Source: an uncultured Prevotella sp. (GTDB taxonomy: Bacteria > Bacteroidota > Bacteroidia > Bacteroidales > Bacteroidaceae). Taken from it: 33,967 nt of DNA. A model generated the notes under the pieces. It worked only from the letters and a program-made list of their open reading frames with translations. It was not told where the DNA came from and did no database searches. Both the position numbers and the translations under genes were made by a program. Shown here in pieces: positions 15,828-24,345 of this stretch. The stretch covers positions 1-33,967 of the forward strand of contig UQRP01000029.1 in NCBI GenBank assembly GCA_900543585.1, in the 5' to 3' direction. Position 1 is the first letter of the stretch. Each line of letters starts with the position of its first letter.

Positions 15828-16475
15828 TTATGCATTCTTTTGGTATAGGTCAGCAAAAGTTTTGCCATCCTTATTCTTGAAGGCAGTCGTGCCCTGCATG
15901 GATGTACCAGTTATCACCGATGCTGGAGTTGACGGTTTTCCACTTTCCACGGGAATATTAGTATTTTGTAAAATCTTGATAACATTGCCTTCTCGCTTAG
16001 TATATTCAGGATTTTCTATGAGTAACTTACGAATCTCTTTTGCTCTCTTAGAACAACTCGATTCAATGGCAGAGATTGTACTTCCCTCCATTAATATATA
16101 TTTATTACTTTGCGGGAAATATTGAATCCGGGCTTTAATATCCCGTTTCTTTACCTCCAATTGGAAAATTTCGAATACCCCCATGTCTTGAAGCGGATTT
16201 GTTTTCTTTACAAACACCTCGCATCCATAGAACTCGGTCAGGAACATTATATCTTCAAAAAACTGTTCCATGTCGGCATAGTCCTTACCATATTGGTCGA
16301 TAATCTGTTGATGCTTTTGCTCAAAGTGGTCGCCGGCGTATTTCAGAAAGATGAGGCTCAGCACCACATGTTTATATTCCGAGGGCTCTATGGATCCGCG
16401 TAGTTTATTACATGAGTCCCATAGGGCGTCTTCTATTGACTTCTCCTTCTTCGGTTTTGTTGCTTTCCTTGCCAT
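15828..16475 (-). CDS. Chimeric remnant: HsdM N-terminal domain joined to a DUF4357-like C-terminus
   Basis: With the ATG at 16475 this is a 215-residue protein; a TTG 9 bp upstream is a less likely start. Residues about 1-70 match the helical N-terminal domain of type I modification subunits (KSIEDALWDSCNKLRGS, then EYKHVVLSLIFLKYAGDHF). The HsdM methyltransferase core (NPPY-type motif, SAM site) is absent. From about residue 73 (FFEDIMFLTEFYGCEVF) the protein changes character. The end resembles a DUF4357 domain: GSTISAIESS, a central helix with EIRKLLIE, and the closing FKNKDGKTFADLY. That domain usually ends GIY-YIG-type or predicted nuclease proteins. The junction lies near 16257-16277. 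It heads the three-gene remnant cluster. Confidence 0.65.
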   Translation of the reverse strand: MARKATKPKKEKSIEDALWDSCNKLRGSIEPSEYKHVVLSLIFLKYAGDHFEQKHQQIIDQYGKDYADMEQFFEDIMFLTEFYGCEVFVKKTNPLQDMGVFEIFQLEVKKRDIKARIQYFPQSNKYILMEGSTISAIESSCSKRAKEIRKLLIENPEYTKREGNVIKILQNTNIPVESGKPSTPASVITGTSMQGTTAFKNKDGKTFADLYQKNA

Positions 16476-16597
16476 ATCCCCCAAATATTTTTAGATTTGG
16501 TGTAAATTTAGTGAGTTTCCGTGGCATAAACAAGGAAAAGTCAAGAAATCTTCTTCACGGATAATATTTTCTTAGGTTTCTTACGATGTCGGAGAGC

Positions 16598-16654
16598 AAA
16601 AAAAGAGGGGTTACACCATGAGCGACCTGGGTTTATTCATAGTGTGATCCCTCT
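16598..16654 (-). terminator. Intrinsic terminator of the S9 peptidase gene
   Basis: On the minus strand, arms AGAGGGATCACAC and GTGTAACCCCTCT pair with two mismatches across a ~25-nt loop and run straight into seven T residues. It begins 7 bp past the peptidase stop codon. Confidence 0.75.
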
Positions 16655-16660
16655 GAAAGT

Positions 16661-19147
16661 CTATTCCGGCACCTTGTCGTAGAGGCTCTTCCACCAGCTG
16701 TCATCGTCTTGCAGCCATTTGGCAAACCAGGCCATGATGGTGTTATGCCACTTGATGTGCTTCGTATAATCCAGTATCCAGTGGTTCTCGCCCTCTACCT
16801 CAACAAGGGCTACCGGACGGCCGAGGAGTTTCAGCGCTGTATAGAGCGCGATGCTGTTGCCGGTCGGCACATTGGTATCGGCCGTGCCATGCACGAGCAG
16901 CAGGGGCGTGTGTATCTTATCAGCATTGTAGAGTGGGCTATGGTCTACATACAGGCTGCGGTCCGACCAGGGATAGCGGTTGGCCATGCTCACCTCGCTG
17001 TAGGAATAGCCCCAGTAGCCACTGCCCCAGTAGGCTCCATGGTCGCTGATGCCGGCATGGGCCACAGCGGCGGCGAAGATGTCTGTCTTCGTCTGTAGAT
17101 ATTCTGTCATAAAGCCGCCATAGGACGCGCCCAAGCATCCCACCTTTCGAGGATTGACAAAGCTGTGCTCGGCACAGAACTTTTTTGTGCCCTCTATGAT
17201 GTCGTCGGCGACGCCCTCACCAGCCGTGTCAACGTGGCGGGAGGCAAACTCCTGCCCAAAGCCAGCGGCTCCACTCGGCTGGATGACATAGACCACATAC
17301 CCCATGGAGGCATAGAGCGGAAAAGGATAGCCGCTGCCGATATAGCGGCCGGTGGGGGAGCAGCCACCATAATAATAGACTATCATCGGGTATTTCTTAG
17401 CGGCATCGAAATGTGTGGGCAGGTAATAGCGACCGGAGATGGTGTCGCCCCTACTGCTGATAAAGTCCCAGGTCTTGCACGCTGCGATATCCACACCTTC
17501 CAACCGCTTCTGTTGGTCTTCGAGCAAGGTAGACCGGTGGTTGGCTGTTGACATCATGTAGAGGCGGTCTACATTGGTAGCGCTGCATCCATTGTAGCAC
17601 AATATCGGTGCGTTGTCGGCCAGGCCTACACCACCCACATATTCCTCCGGCGTGGGCAGCAGTGTGATTTTTCCGCTCTTGGGGTCAGCACGATACAGGC
17701 GCCGGTAGTCCTTGTCGAGGGCATTGAAATAGATTTGTCCGTCGTAAGCACTCCATTCTACGGTCTCAATGCTGGGATTGAAGGTGCGTGTCAGCGGTGT
17801 TACCCTGCGGGTGGCGCAGTCGAGGGTGTAAAGCTGGTAGTCGTACATGCTTGGAGTGCGTCCCGCTGGCAAGTTCATGCCTACGCCGCCTCCTAAGCAT
17901 TCCGGTGAACCTTTGACAGCTATAGCGTGTGCGTCAGGCGAGAAAATAGCGCTGGCCACGAAGCCGTCGCTGTCGATGAGGCACTCGGGCTGCATTGTGG
18001 TAAGGTCGAGACGGTAGACAGAGAAGAGGGTGGTAGGCCGCTTGCTGAGACGTGCGCGCGACACCATATATAATATATACCTCCCGTCGCGGGAGATGTC
18101 TGCCAACGAAACATCATGATAGCCGAAGGTCAGCGGCTGGACAATGCCGGTGGCAAGGTCGTATTTCACCAGCCTGTTGCGGGAGCGCCAGCCTGGCTGA
18201 CGGTCATCGGGCTGGATAATCTGGTGGACCTGGCTGTCATCTTTCGGACCCTCTACGGCTTGCTGCAAAATGAGATATTTCCCTGTCGGAGCTATCGTCC
18301 ATTCGCCTTCCGGCAGATCTTCGGTGAGCACCTTCTCGGCTCCCGTCACCACATTCTGTTCTACTAACTGACGACCATATGTCCCCTTGCGTACGAAAAG
18401 ATAGCTGTCAGCGCCTGGCATCCAACGGATGTCATTGGCCGTCGTGCGCACAATCGTCTTTGTCTTCAAATCGTAGACAGTACGGAGCCAGTTCGTTGTG
18501 CCCGCAATGGTTTCATAAGAGGTTGTGATGGCATAGCGGCCGTCGCTGCTGAGTTGGGAGCCGCTGTAGTGCTTGCCATTGAGCACATCGTAGAGCGAGA
18601 GCTCGCGTTGTGCACCTGTTGAGAAGGAAAGCTGCGAGTCGGTGGGTGAGGATAACGTCACACTGAGGGAGTCGTGCTCTCCGGGGGCTGTGAGGTATTT
18701 CACCACCACCTCATGCGTGGCAGGTGCAAGCGTCAGGGTACCGTTGCTCGTCTTGCCATCCACATAGAGCTGATAGTGCTTCATCTTGCCCACCCTGACA
18801 GTGGCTGTGGTGTAGCGGTTGTTGGTCAAAGAAAATTGAAGCAGGTGCAGCGCCGGGCCCGCATCAGAGGCAGGAGCTGTCAACCCGCTGTATGCTCTGC
18901 CTTGAGCTGCACGGTGCAGGTCAACAGGGGTATCGAGCAGGCTGGCGTCGGTGTAAGCCCTTCTGTCTATACCGATGGTATCTATCATCACTGGCTTTTG
19001 TAATAGGATGGGACCAGTATAGCGGAAGTGCGACACTGTCTTGTCGGCTGCCTTTGCTGTAGTCAATCCTAAACAGCATGTTGTCAACATCAGGGTCAGA
19101 CAGCCCGTCAGCTGCCAGCCGCTCTTCTTCATGTTTTTCATACGCAT
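16661..19147 (-). CDS. S9-family serine peptidase (prolyl oligopeptidase/DPP IV-like), exported
   Basis: This 828-residue protein has an N-terminal signal with a hydrophobic core (LTGCLTLMLTTCCLGLTTA) ending AKA. A long beta-propeller-like middle region follows, with repeated strands such as SRDGRYILYMV and FSPDAHAIAVKG. The C-terminal alpha/beta-hydrolase holds the triad: S675 in GASYGG, D757 in VHGTADTNVP, and H789 in GENHWIL. A conserved PMIVYYYGG precedes it. The family removes or cuts peptides at the periplasm or cell surface, often after proline. The start may be any of the closely spaced ATGs at 19147, 19141 or 19132. A clear terminator follows. I saw no promoter motif upstream. Confidence 0.93.
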   Translation of the reverse strand: MRMKNMKKSGWQLTGCLTLMLTTCCLGLTTAKAADKTVSHFRYTGPILLQKPVMIDTIGIDRRAYTDASLLDTPVDLHRAAQGRAYSGLTAPASDAGPALHLLQFSLTNNRYTTATVRVGKMKHYQLYVDGKTSNGTLTLAPATHEVVVKYLTAPGEHDSLSVTLSSPTDSQLSFSTGAQRELSLYDVLNGKHYSGSQLSSDGRYAITTSYETIAGTTNWLRTVYDLKTKTIVRTTANDIRWMPGADSYLFVRKGTYGRQLVEQNVVTGAEKVLTEDLPEGEWTIAPTGKYLILQQAVEGPKDDSQVHQIIQPDDRQPGWRSRNRLVKYDLATGIVQPLTFGYHDVSLADISRDGRYILYMVSRARLSKRPTTLFSVYRLDLTTMQPECLIDSDGFVASAIFSPDAHAIAVKGSPECLGGGVGMNLPAGRTPSMYDYQLYTLDCATRRVTPLTRTFNPSIETVEWSAYDGQIYFNALDKDYRRLYRADPKSGKITLLPTPEEYVGGVGLADNAPILCYNGCSATNVDRLYMMSTANHRSTLLEDQQKRLEGVDIAACKTWDFISSRGDTISGRYYLPTHFDAAKKYPMIVYYYGGCSPTGRYIGSGYPFPLYASMGYVVYVIQPSGAAGFGQEFASRHVDTAGEGVADDIIEGTKKFCAEHSFVNPRKVGCLGASYGGFMTEYLQTKTDIFAAAVAHAGISDHGAYWGSGYWGYSYSEVSMANRYPWSDRSLYVDHSPLYNADKIHTPLLLVHGTADTNVPTGNSIALYTALKLLGRPVALVEVEGENHWILDYTKHIKWHNTIMAWFAKWLQDDDSWWKSLYDKVPE

Positions 19148-19224
19148 ACGCAGTGAATAAAATGAATGTTTATAAGTTGTTATCCCTCGTCTAAGTCGTT
19201 ATCTCTCCTTCGTCATCTCGATGT

Positions 19225-19347
19225 GTGGCATATGCCGGCGAATTCCGTGGCATTTGCCAGCGAATTCCGTGGCATTTGTCGGCGAATTCCGTGGCATATG
19301 TCAGCGAATTCCGTGGCATATGTCAGCGATGTCCGTGGCATACGCCA
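19225..19347. repeat. Tandem 22-bp repeats, about 5.5 copies, intergenic
   Basis: Units start at 19225, 19247, 19269, 19291 and 19313, with a partial unit from 19335. Each has the core GTGGCATWTG, then a G+C-rich middle, then GCGAATTCC (the fifth ends GCGATGTCC). The 22-bp period rules out a coding repeat. There are no spacers, so it is not a CRISPR. It lies between the S9 peptidase start and the ribD end. Confidence 0.95.
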
Positions 19348-19370
19348 TAGAATAGTTCAAGGGAAGTGCG

Positions 19371-20336
19371 TTATCTTCTGAATACGGCAATGATGTTGCC
19401 GTCGTAGACGCTTCTTTGATAGAGTAGGGCTGTAGCGGGCAGTCGTGGAGCTTCCACACCGCCCGTTACGGTCTTTAAGTTTGTCTCTACCCGAATCTCA
19501 TCCCACAGGTCTCTGTTGAGGAACTGCTTCAGGACATTGGCGCCACCTTCCACGATGAGGCTCTGCTTCTTGTTGTCGTAGAGGAAGGCGAGGGCGTCGT
19601 CGATGCTGCTGAAGGCATGGAAGCCGTCGGGGATGGCGTCGGCGTGGTGGGTCAGTACAAGTCGCATGGCGTTGCTCCCCGACCACTCGCGCGTGGTGAG
19701 CTGGGGGTGGTCGGTCTCAAGGGTGTGGCGCCCGATGAGGATGGCGTCGCTCTCTGCCCGCAGCTTGTGGACGAGCATAGAGGTGAAAGGAGTGGAGATT
19801 TTTATCGGACTGCCGCCCTCGCCGCTGATGAAGCCATTGACGGTCTGGGCCCATTTCAGAATGATATAGGGCCGCTGCTTCTCGTTGAAAGTCATGAAGC
19901 GGCGGTTCATAGCCTTGCATTCTGCTTCTAAGACGCCGACGGTGACCGCTATGCCGGCCTCGCGCATGCGTGCGATGCCACGCCCCTGCACCTTGGCGAA
20001 GGGGTCTACACAGCCACAGACGCAGCGCCTGACCTTCTTGCTGATGATAAGGTCGCAGCAGGGAGGCGTATGGCCCCAGTGGCTGCACGGCTCTAAAGAG
20101 ACATAGATGGTGGAGTGGGGGAGCAGGGCCTCGTCGGCAGCACTGACAGCGGCAAAGGCGTTGACCTCGGCGTGGGGGCCGCCTACGGGCGACGTGAAGC
20201 CCTCGCCGATGATGCGCCCCTCCTCGCTCACGATGACAGCGCCAACCATAGGGTTGGGCTTGGTGGTGAGCAGGCCGTTGGCGGCAAGCTGAAGGCAGCG
20301 CCGCATGAACATCTCGTCGGTTTGCTGTTGCGTCAT
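19371..20336 (-). CDS. ribD: Bifunctional diaminohydroxyphosphoribosylaminopyrimidine deaminase / 5-amino-6-(5-phosphoribosylamino)uracil reductase
   Basis: This protein performs the second and third steps of riboflavin synthesis. The start is taken at MTQQQTDEMFMRRCL (321 residues); an ATG at 20360 would add eight residues. The zinc-dependent deaminase domain has H55-A-E57 (GGPHAEVNAF) and PCSHWGHTPPC (C84, C93). The C-terminal reductase domain starts near RPYIILKWAQTVNGF, with the ILIGRHTLETDHPQLTTR motif and VEGGANVLKQF typical of RibD/RibG. The length fits. It is 57 bp downstream of the symporter gene on the same strand and is probably co-transcribed with it. No other riboflavin gene or FMN riboswitch is visible here. 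Confidence 0.95.
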   Translation of the reverse strand: MTQQQTDEMFMRRCLQLAANGLLTTKPNPMVGAVIVSEEGRIIGEGFTSPVGGPHAEVNAFAAVSAADEALLPHSTIYVSLEPCSHWGHTPPCCDLIISKKVRRCVCGCVDPFAKVQGRGIARMREAGIAVTVGVLEAECKAMNRRFMTFNEKQRPYIILKWAQTVNGFISGEGGSPIKISTPFTSMLVHKLRAESDAILIGRHTLETDHPQLTTREWSGSNAMRLVLTHHADAIPDGFHAFSSIDDALAFLYDNKKQSLIVEGGANVLKQFLNRDLWDEIRVETNLKTVTGGVEAPRLPATALLYQRSVYDGNIIAVFRR

Positions 20337-20393
20337 ATCGCTATAAATGTCTGTTGGCATGATTCTTTCGTTGTAAAGCGGTTGTGGGCAGGT

Positions 20394-21758
20394 TTACAGG
20401 TCTTCAGCATCCATATCGCTGTCGAGGTTGCCTTTCCATAGATATTTATGGGTCTCATTGACGAGGACACCGCTGAGGCAGATCAGCGAGATGAGGTTAG
20501 GGATGGCCATGAGGGCGTTCATGCAGTCGGCGATGTTCCACACCAAATCCAGACTGATGACGCATCCGATGAAGATGGAGACGATATAGAGCAGGCGGTA
20601 AGCCAACATCCAGCGGCGCCCTTTGAGGTATTCCACGCAGCGCTCGCCGTAGTAGCTCCAGCCCAAGGTGGTGCTGAAGGCAAAGGTGACGAGTCCGAAG
20701 GTGAGCAGTGGGGCACCGATATAGGGAATCTTGCCGAAAGCCGCCTTTGTCAGTGCGGCACCGTTGTGATAGTCAATGTCGGGATAGGCGATGATGCTCG
20801 ACACGATGACGATACCGGTGAGGGCGCAGATGATGACGGTATCCCAGAAGGTGCCTGTCGACGATACCAAGGCCTGTCTGACGGGGTTGCGCGTCTTGGC
20901 CGCTGCTGCCACGATGGGCGCAGAGCCCAGACCCGACTCATTGGAGAAAAGGCCGCGGGCGATACCATAGCGGCACGCCATCATCACTGTGGTGCCCGCA
21001 AAGCCGCCGCCGGCAGCCTTGCCGGTGAATGCTGACTCGCAGATGAGCTTGATGGCCGGCCAGACGTAGGGATGGTTGACAAAGAGAATGTAGATGCAGC
21101 CTAAGACATAGAAGATGGCCATGAAAGGCACCAGGGCGCCACAGACCTTGGAGATGCTCTTCACACCACCGATGATGACGGCGGCAGCAAAGCCGCAGAC
21201 AACGATGCCACTCACCCACAACGGCACACCATACTGGTCGTTGACCATTGTGGAGATGGCATTGGCCTGCACCGTGGAGCCGATGCCGAAGGAGGCCAGG
21301 GCGGCAAATAGGGCGAAGAGGATGCCGAGCCACTTGCTGTGGAGACCCCGCTCAAGGGCGTACATCGGTCCGCCGAGCATGCGGCCGTCGTCGGTCTTGA
21401 CGCGGTATTTCACGGCTAAGAGACCTTCTGAATATTTTGTGGCGATGCCGAAGACGCCTGTCAGCCAACACCATAAGACAGCACCCGGACCACCTAAGGC
21501 GATGGCTGTGGCCACTCCGATGATGTTGCCCGTACCGATGGTGGCTGCCAAGGCTGTGGCCAGCGCACCAAACTGCGAGACGTCGCCGTCGGCGCCCTTG
21601 TCTTTCTTCACCGACAGTCGGATGGCTGTGAAAATCTTGCGCTGGGGAAAGCGCAGGCGGAGGGTGAGGAAGAAATGCGTGCCAAGGAGCATGATAATCA
21701 TTGGCCAGCCCCAAAGGAAGCCGCTTACCGTGGAGAAGAATGTACTTATGGTGTCCAT
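20394..21758 (-). CDS. Alanine/glycine:cation symporter (AGCS family)
   Basis: The 454-residue frame from MDTISTFFSTVSGF is a polytopic membrane protein with about ten hydrophobic helices. Family landmarks are the early ATALAATIGTGNIIGVATAIALGGPGA-type region, GPMYALERGL, and the downstream FSNESGLGSAPI signature (the AGCS motif). It imports alanine or glycine with sodium across the inner membrane; the exact substrate is not determinable. The upstream in-frame ATG at 21797 is less likely, because MDTIST gives the usual N-terminus. A TATCTTTG promoter element lies about 80 bp upstream. It is followed by ribD. Confidence 0.94.
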   Translation of the reverse strand: MDTISTFFSTVSGFLWGWPMIIMLLGTHFFLTLRLRFPQRKIFTAIRLSVKKDKGADGDVSQFGALATALAATIGTGNIIGVATAIALGGPGAVLWCWLTGVFGIATKYSEGLLAVKYRVKTDDGRMLGGPMYALERGLHSKWLGILFALFAALASFGIGSTVQANAISTMVNDQYGVPLWVSGIVVCGFAAAVIIGGVKSISKVCGALVPFMAIFYVLGCIYILFVNHPYVWPAIKLICESAFTGKAAGGGFAGTTVMMACRYGIARGLFSNESGLGSAPIVAAAAKTRNPVRQALVSSTGTFWDTVIICALTGIVIVSSIIAYPDIDYHNGAALTKAAFGKIPYIGAPLLTFGLVTFAFSTTLGWSYYGERCVEYLKGRRWMLAYRLLYIVSIFIGCVISLDLVWNIADCMNALMAIPNLISLICLSGVLVNETHKYLWKGNLDSDMDAEDL

Positions 21759-21839
21759 AGTGTGGTTGTTTATATCTTTTAAAAGACAAAATGACACTTT
21801 TTGCAGCGTTTCGTTTTCTAAAAGTCGTGTTTATGGCTG

Positions 21840-21847
21840 CAAAGATA
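21840..21847 (-). promoter_or_regulatory. -7 element (TATCTTTG) for the symporter-ribD genes
   Basis: The minus-strand TATCTTTG followed by CA matches TAnnTTTG. It leaves a leader of about 75 nt to the ATG at 21758. No convincing -33 TTTG is visible. Confidence 0.5.
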
Positions 21848-21945
21848 ATAATAATTTATATGACGGGAAGATTTTGTGAAACATTTTTTACCGTTATGGC
21901 ATTTATTTTATTGCCTGCCTAAATATTTAAGTCCTAAATTATTGC

Positions 21946-21953
21946 TAACTTTG
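21946..21953 (+). promoter_or_regulatory. -7 element (TAACTTTG) for trpS and the following genes
   Basis: TAACTTTG followed by CA matches the consensus and gives a leader of roughly 35 nt before the trpS ATG at 21994. It is divergent from the symporter promoter. No T-box-like or tandem-Trp leader is apparent in the leader. Confidence 0.6.
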
Positions 21954-21993
21954 CAAAGATTTAGTAGTGAGAATCTAAAATAAACGAAATACA

Positions 21994-23085
21994 ATGGGAA
22001 AAGTAATCCTTACAGGCGACCGGCCCACAGGGCGCCTGCATCTTGGACACTATGTGGGAAGTCTGCGCCGCCGCGTAGAGCTTCAGAACAAAGGTGACTA
22101 CGACCGCATGTTTGTCTTCATGGCCGATGTCCAGGCCCTGACCGACAATGCCGATAACCCCGAGAAGATTCGCGAGAGCATCATCAATGTGGCCCTCGAC
22201 TATCTCTCTGTAGGCCTCGACCCGGCCAAGTGCACACTCTATATCCAGAGCCGTATCCCTGAGCTCACTGAGTTGACGACCTATCTGATGAATATCGTCT
22301 CTGTGGCACGTGTGCAGCGCAACCCCACCGTGAAGTCGGAGGTGAAGATGCGTGGTTTTGAGAACAACTCCGTGCCCCTCGGCTTCTTCTGCTATCCTGT
22401 CTCTCAGGCTGCCGACATCGCCCTCTTCAAGGCCACTACGGTGCCTGCCGGTGAGGACCAGGAGCCGATGATAGAGCTCACACGCGAGCTCGTGGACCGC
22501 TTCAACCAAATCTATGCTCCTGTGCTCGTCAAGCCGGAGATTATGCTCCCGGAGAATGCCACAGCGCGCCGTCTGCCAGGTACCGACGGTAAGGAGAAGA
22601 TGTCGAAGAGCTTAGGCAACTGCATCTATCTCTCCGATGATGCCGACACTGTGTGGAAGCAGGTCAAGGGCATGTATACCGACCCCACACACCTCAACGT
22701 CTCTGACCCGGGTCATGTGGAGGGCAATGCCGTCTTCACCTATCTCGACGCTTTTGCCACTGATCAGGACTTCGCCGACTTCTGGCCGGAGTTCAAGAAC
22801 CTTGACGAGCTCAAGGCTGCCTATACCCACGGCGGTATCGGTGATATGAAATGCAAGAAGATGCTCAATAAGGTCATCAACCGCATCCTCGACCCTATCC
22901 GCGCAAGACGCCACGAGTTGGAGCAGGACATCCCCGAAATCTTTCATATATTGGAGAAAGGCTGCGAGCAGGCCCGCGAGGTGGGTGCACAGACCATGGA
23001 CGAGGTGCGGAAGGCTATGCGCATTGACTACTTCGAGGACAGCGAAGCCATCATCAAGACTTATAAAGAGAACTTTCTGAAATAA
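21994..23085 (+). CDS. trpS: Tryptophan--tRNA ligase
   Basis: This 363-residue class I synthetase has the nucleotide-binding signature HLGH in RPTGRLHLGHYVGSL at about residues 10-24. The Trp/ATP pocket segment reads YPVSQAADIALFKATTVPAGEDQ, and the KMSKS loop reads GKEKMSKSLGNCIYL. It attaches tryptophan to tRNA-Trp in the cytoplasm. The length is typical of the slightly longer Bacteroidetes-type enzymes. It has its own promoter element and heads a row of plus-strand genes. The next begins 15 bp after its stop. Confidence 0.96.
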   Translation: MGKVILTGDRPTGRLHLGHYVGSLRRRVELQNKGDYDRMFVFMADVQALTDNADNPEKIRESIINVALDYLSVGLDPAKCTLYIQSRIPELTELTTYLMNIVSVARVQRNPTVKSEVKMRGFENNSVPLGFFCYPVSQAADIALFKATTVPAGEDQEPMIELTRELVDRFNQIYAPVLVKPEIMLPENATARRLPGTDGKEKMSKSLGNCIYLSDDADTVWKQVKGMYTDPTHLNVSDPGHVEGNAVFTYLDAFATDQDFADFWPEFKNLDELKAAYTHGGIGDMKCKKMLNKVINRILDPIRARRHELEQDIPEIFHILEKGCEQAREVGAQTMDEVRKAMRIDYFEDSEAIIKTYKENFLK

Positions 23086-23100
23086 CGACGCATCGTTTTT

Positions 23101-24345
23101 ATGAGTGAATACGAAGTAATGGCGCCGGTGGGCAGCCGCGACTCGCTGGCTGCTGCCATCCAGGCTGGCGCCGACTCCATCTACTTTGGTGTCGGACAGC
23201 TCAACATGCGGTCGCACAGCGCCAACCATTTCGACCTTGACGATCTCGACTATATCGTCGCCACCTGTCAGGAGCATGGCATCAAGACCTACCTCACCGT
23301 GAACACCATCATCTATGATGAGGACATGGAGGCCATGCATACCATCATCGACGCTGCTGTCAAGGCCGGCGTCACTGCCGTCATCGCCTCTGATGTGGCT
23401 GTTATGACCTATTGCCGCGAGAAGGGCATGGAGGTGCACCTCTCCACACAGCTGAACATTTCGAATGTCGAGGCGCTGAAGTTCTACAGCCAGTTTGCTG
23501 AAGTCAGTGTGCTGGCCCGTGAGCTGAATATGACGCAGGTAGGACATATCCACGACGAGATTCTCAGGCAACATATCTGTGGACCTAAGGGGGAGCCAGT
23601 TAGAATAGAGATGTTCTGTCATGGTGCCCTCTGCATGGCTGTCTCGGGCAAATGCTATATGAGTCTGCATGCTGCCAACCGGTCGGCCAACCGAGGCGAG
23701 TGCATCCAGGTGTGCCGCCGCAGCTATACCGCTACTGACAATGAGACGGGCTATCAGCTCGACATCGACAATAAATATATCATGAGCCCTAAGGACCTGA
23801 AAACCATCCGCTTCATCGACAAGATGATGCAGGCTGGCGTGAGGGTCTTCAAGATAGAGGGTCGCGCCCGCGGACCTGAGTATGTCTACACCGTAGTGTC
23901 GTGCTACAAGGAGGCTATCCAGTCGGTGCTCGACGGTACCTTCACCGAGGAGAAGAAAGCTGACTGGGACGAGCGCTTAGCCACCGTCTTCAACCGCGGA
24001 TTCTGGGATGGCTACTACCAGGGCCAGACCATGGGCGAATGGAATAAGAAATACGGGTCGTTGGCCACGGAGAAGAAGGTGCTCATCGGTAAGGTGACGA
24101 AATTCTTCAGCCGCCTCTCCGTGGGCGAGATAGCCGTCCAGGCCAACACCTTCCACAAAGGCGACAAGCTTCTGATTACGGGACCGACGACAGGCGCCAT
24201 GTATCTCCACGCCACGGAAATCCATGACGACAACGGCACGGTGGAAGAAGCCTTGCAGGGCACTAAAGTCAGTGTGCCCGTGCTGGGAAAGGTGAGACCC
24301 AACGACAAGGTGTTTAGAATAGACAAGACAAATGAAGACAATTAA
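23101..24345 (+). CDS. U32 peptidase-family protein (TrhP/YegQ-like)
   Basis: This 414-residue protein starts MSEYEVMAPVGSRDSLAAAI with the usual AGADSIYFG segment. The U32 signature is seen as E170-MFCHGALCMAVSGKC-185, and more cysteines follow at C201 and C205 (GECIQVCRRSY). These are plausible metal or Fe-S ligands. Despite the peptidase name, characterised relatives (TrhP, RlhA) act in hydroxylation of tRNA or rRNA bases. A tRNA-modification role fits the synthetase and RNA methyltransferase neighbours but is inferred. The C-terminal ~100 residues form the barrel-like domain (LIGKVTKFFSRLSVGEIAV). Its end overlaps the SufE gene by 14 bp. Confidence 0.93.
   Translation: MSEYEVMAPVGSRDSLAAAIQAGADSIYFGVGQLNMRSHSANHFDLDDLDYIVATCQEHGIKTYLTVNTIIYDEDMEAMHTIIDAAVKAGVTAVIASDVAVMTYCREKGMEVHLSTQLNISNVEALKFYSQFAEVSVLARELNMTQVGHIHDEILRQHICGPKGEPVRIEMFCHGALCMAVSGKCYMSLHAANRSANRGECIQVCRRSYTATDNETGYQLDIDNKYIMSPKDLKTIRFIDKMMQAGVRVFKIEGRARGPEYVYTVVSCYKEAIQSVLDGTFTEEKKADWDERLATVFNRGFWDGYYQGQTMGEWNKKYGSLATEKKVLIGKVTKFFSRLSVGEIAVQANTFHKGDKLLITGPTTGAMYLHATEIHDDNGTVEEALQGTKVSVPVLGKVRPNDKVFRIDKTNEDN

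Noticed and set aside
19225..19347. Possible CRISPR array
   Set aside because: Units are directly contiguous with no spacers and no cas genes are in the window; it is a plain tandem repeat.
19166..19381. A 71-codon plus-strand ORF through the 22-bp repeats
   Set aside because: The 22-bp period shifts frame each unit, so the protein has no repeating pattern. It is most likely open by chance.
21954..21993. T-box or tryptophan leader upstream of trpS
   Set aside because: The leader is only about 35 nt, with no hairpin pair, T-box sequence or Trp-codon run.
22612..23670. A 352-codon minus-strand ORF opposite trpS and the U32 gene
   Set aside because: It crosses two strongly supported plus-strand genes and shows no family motif.
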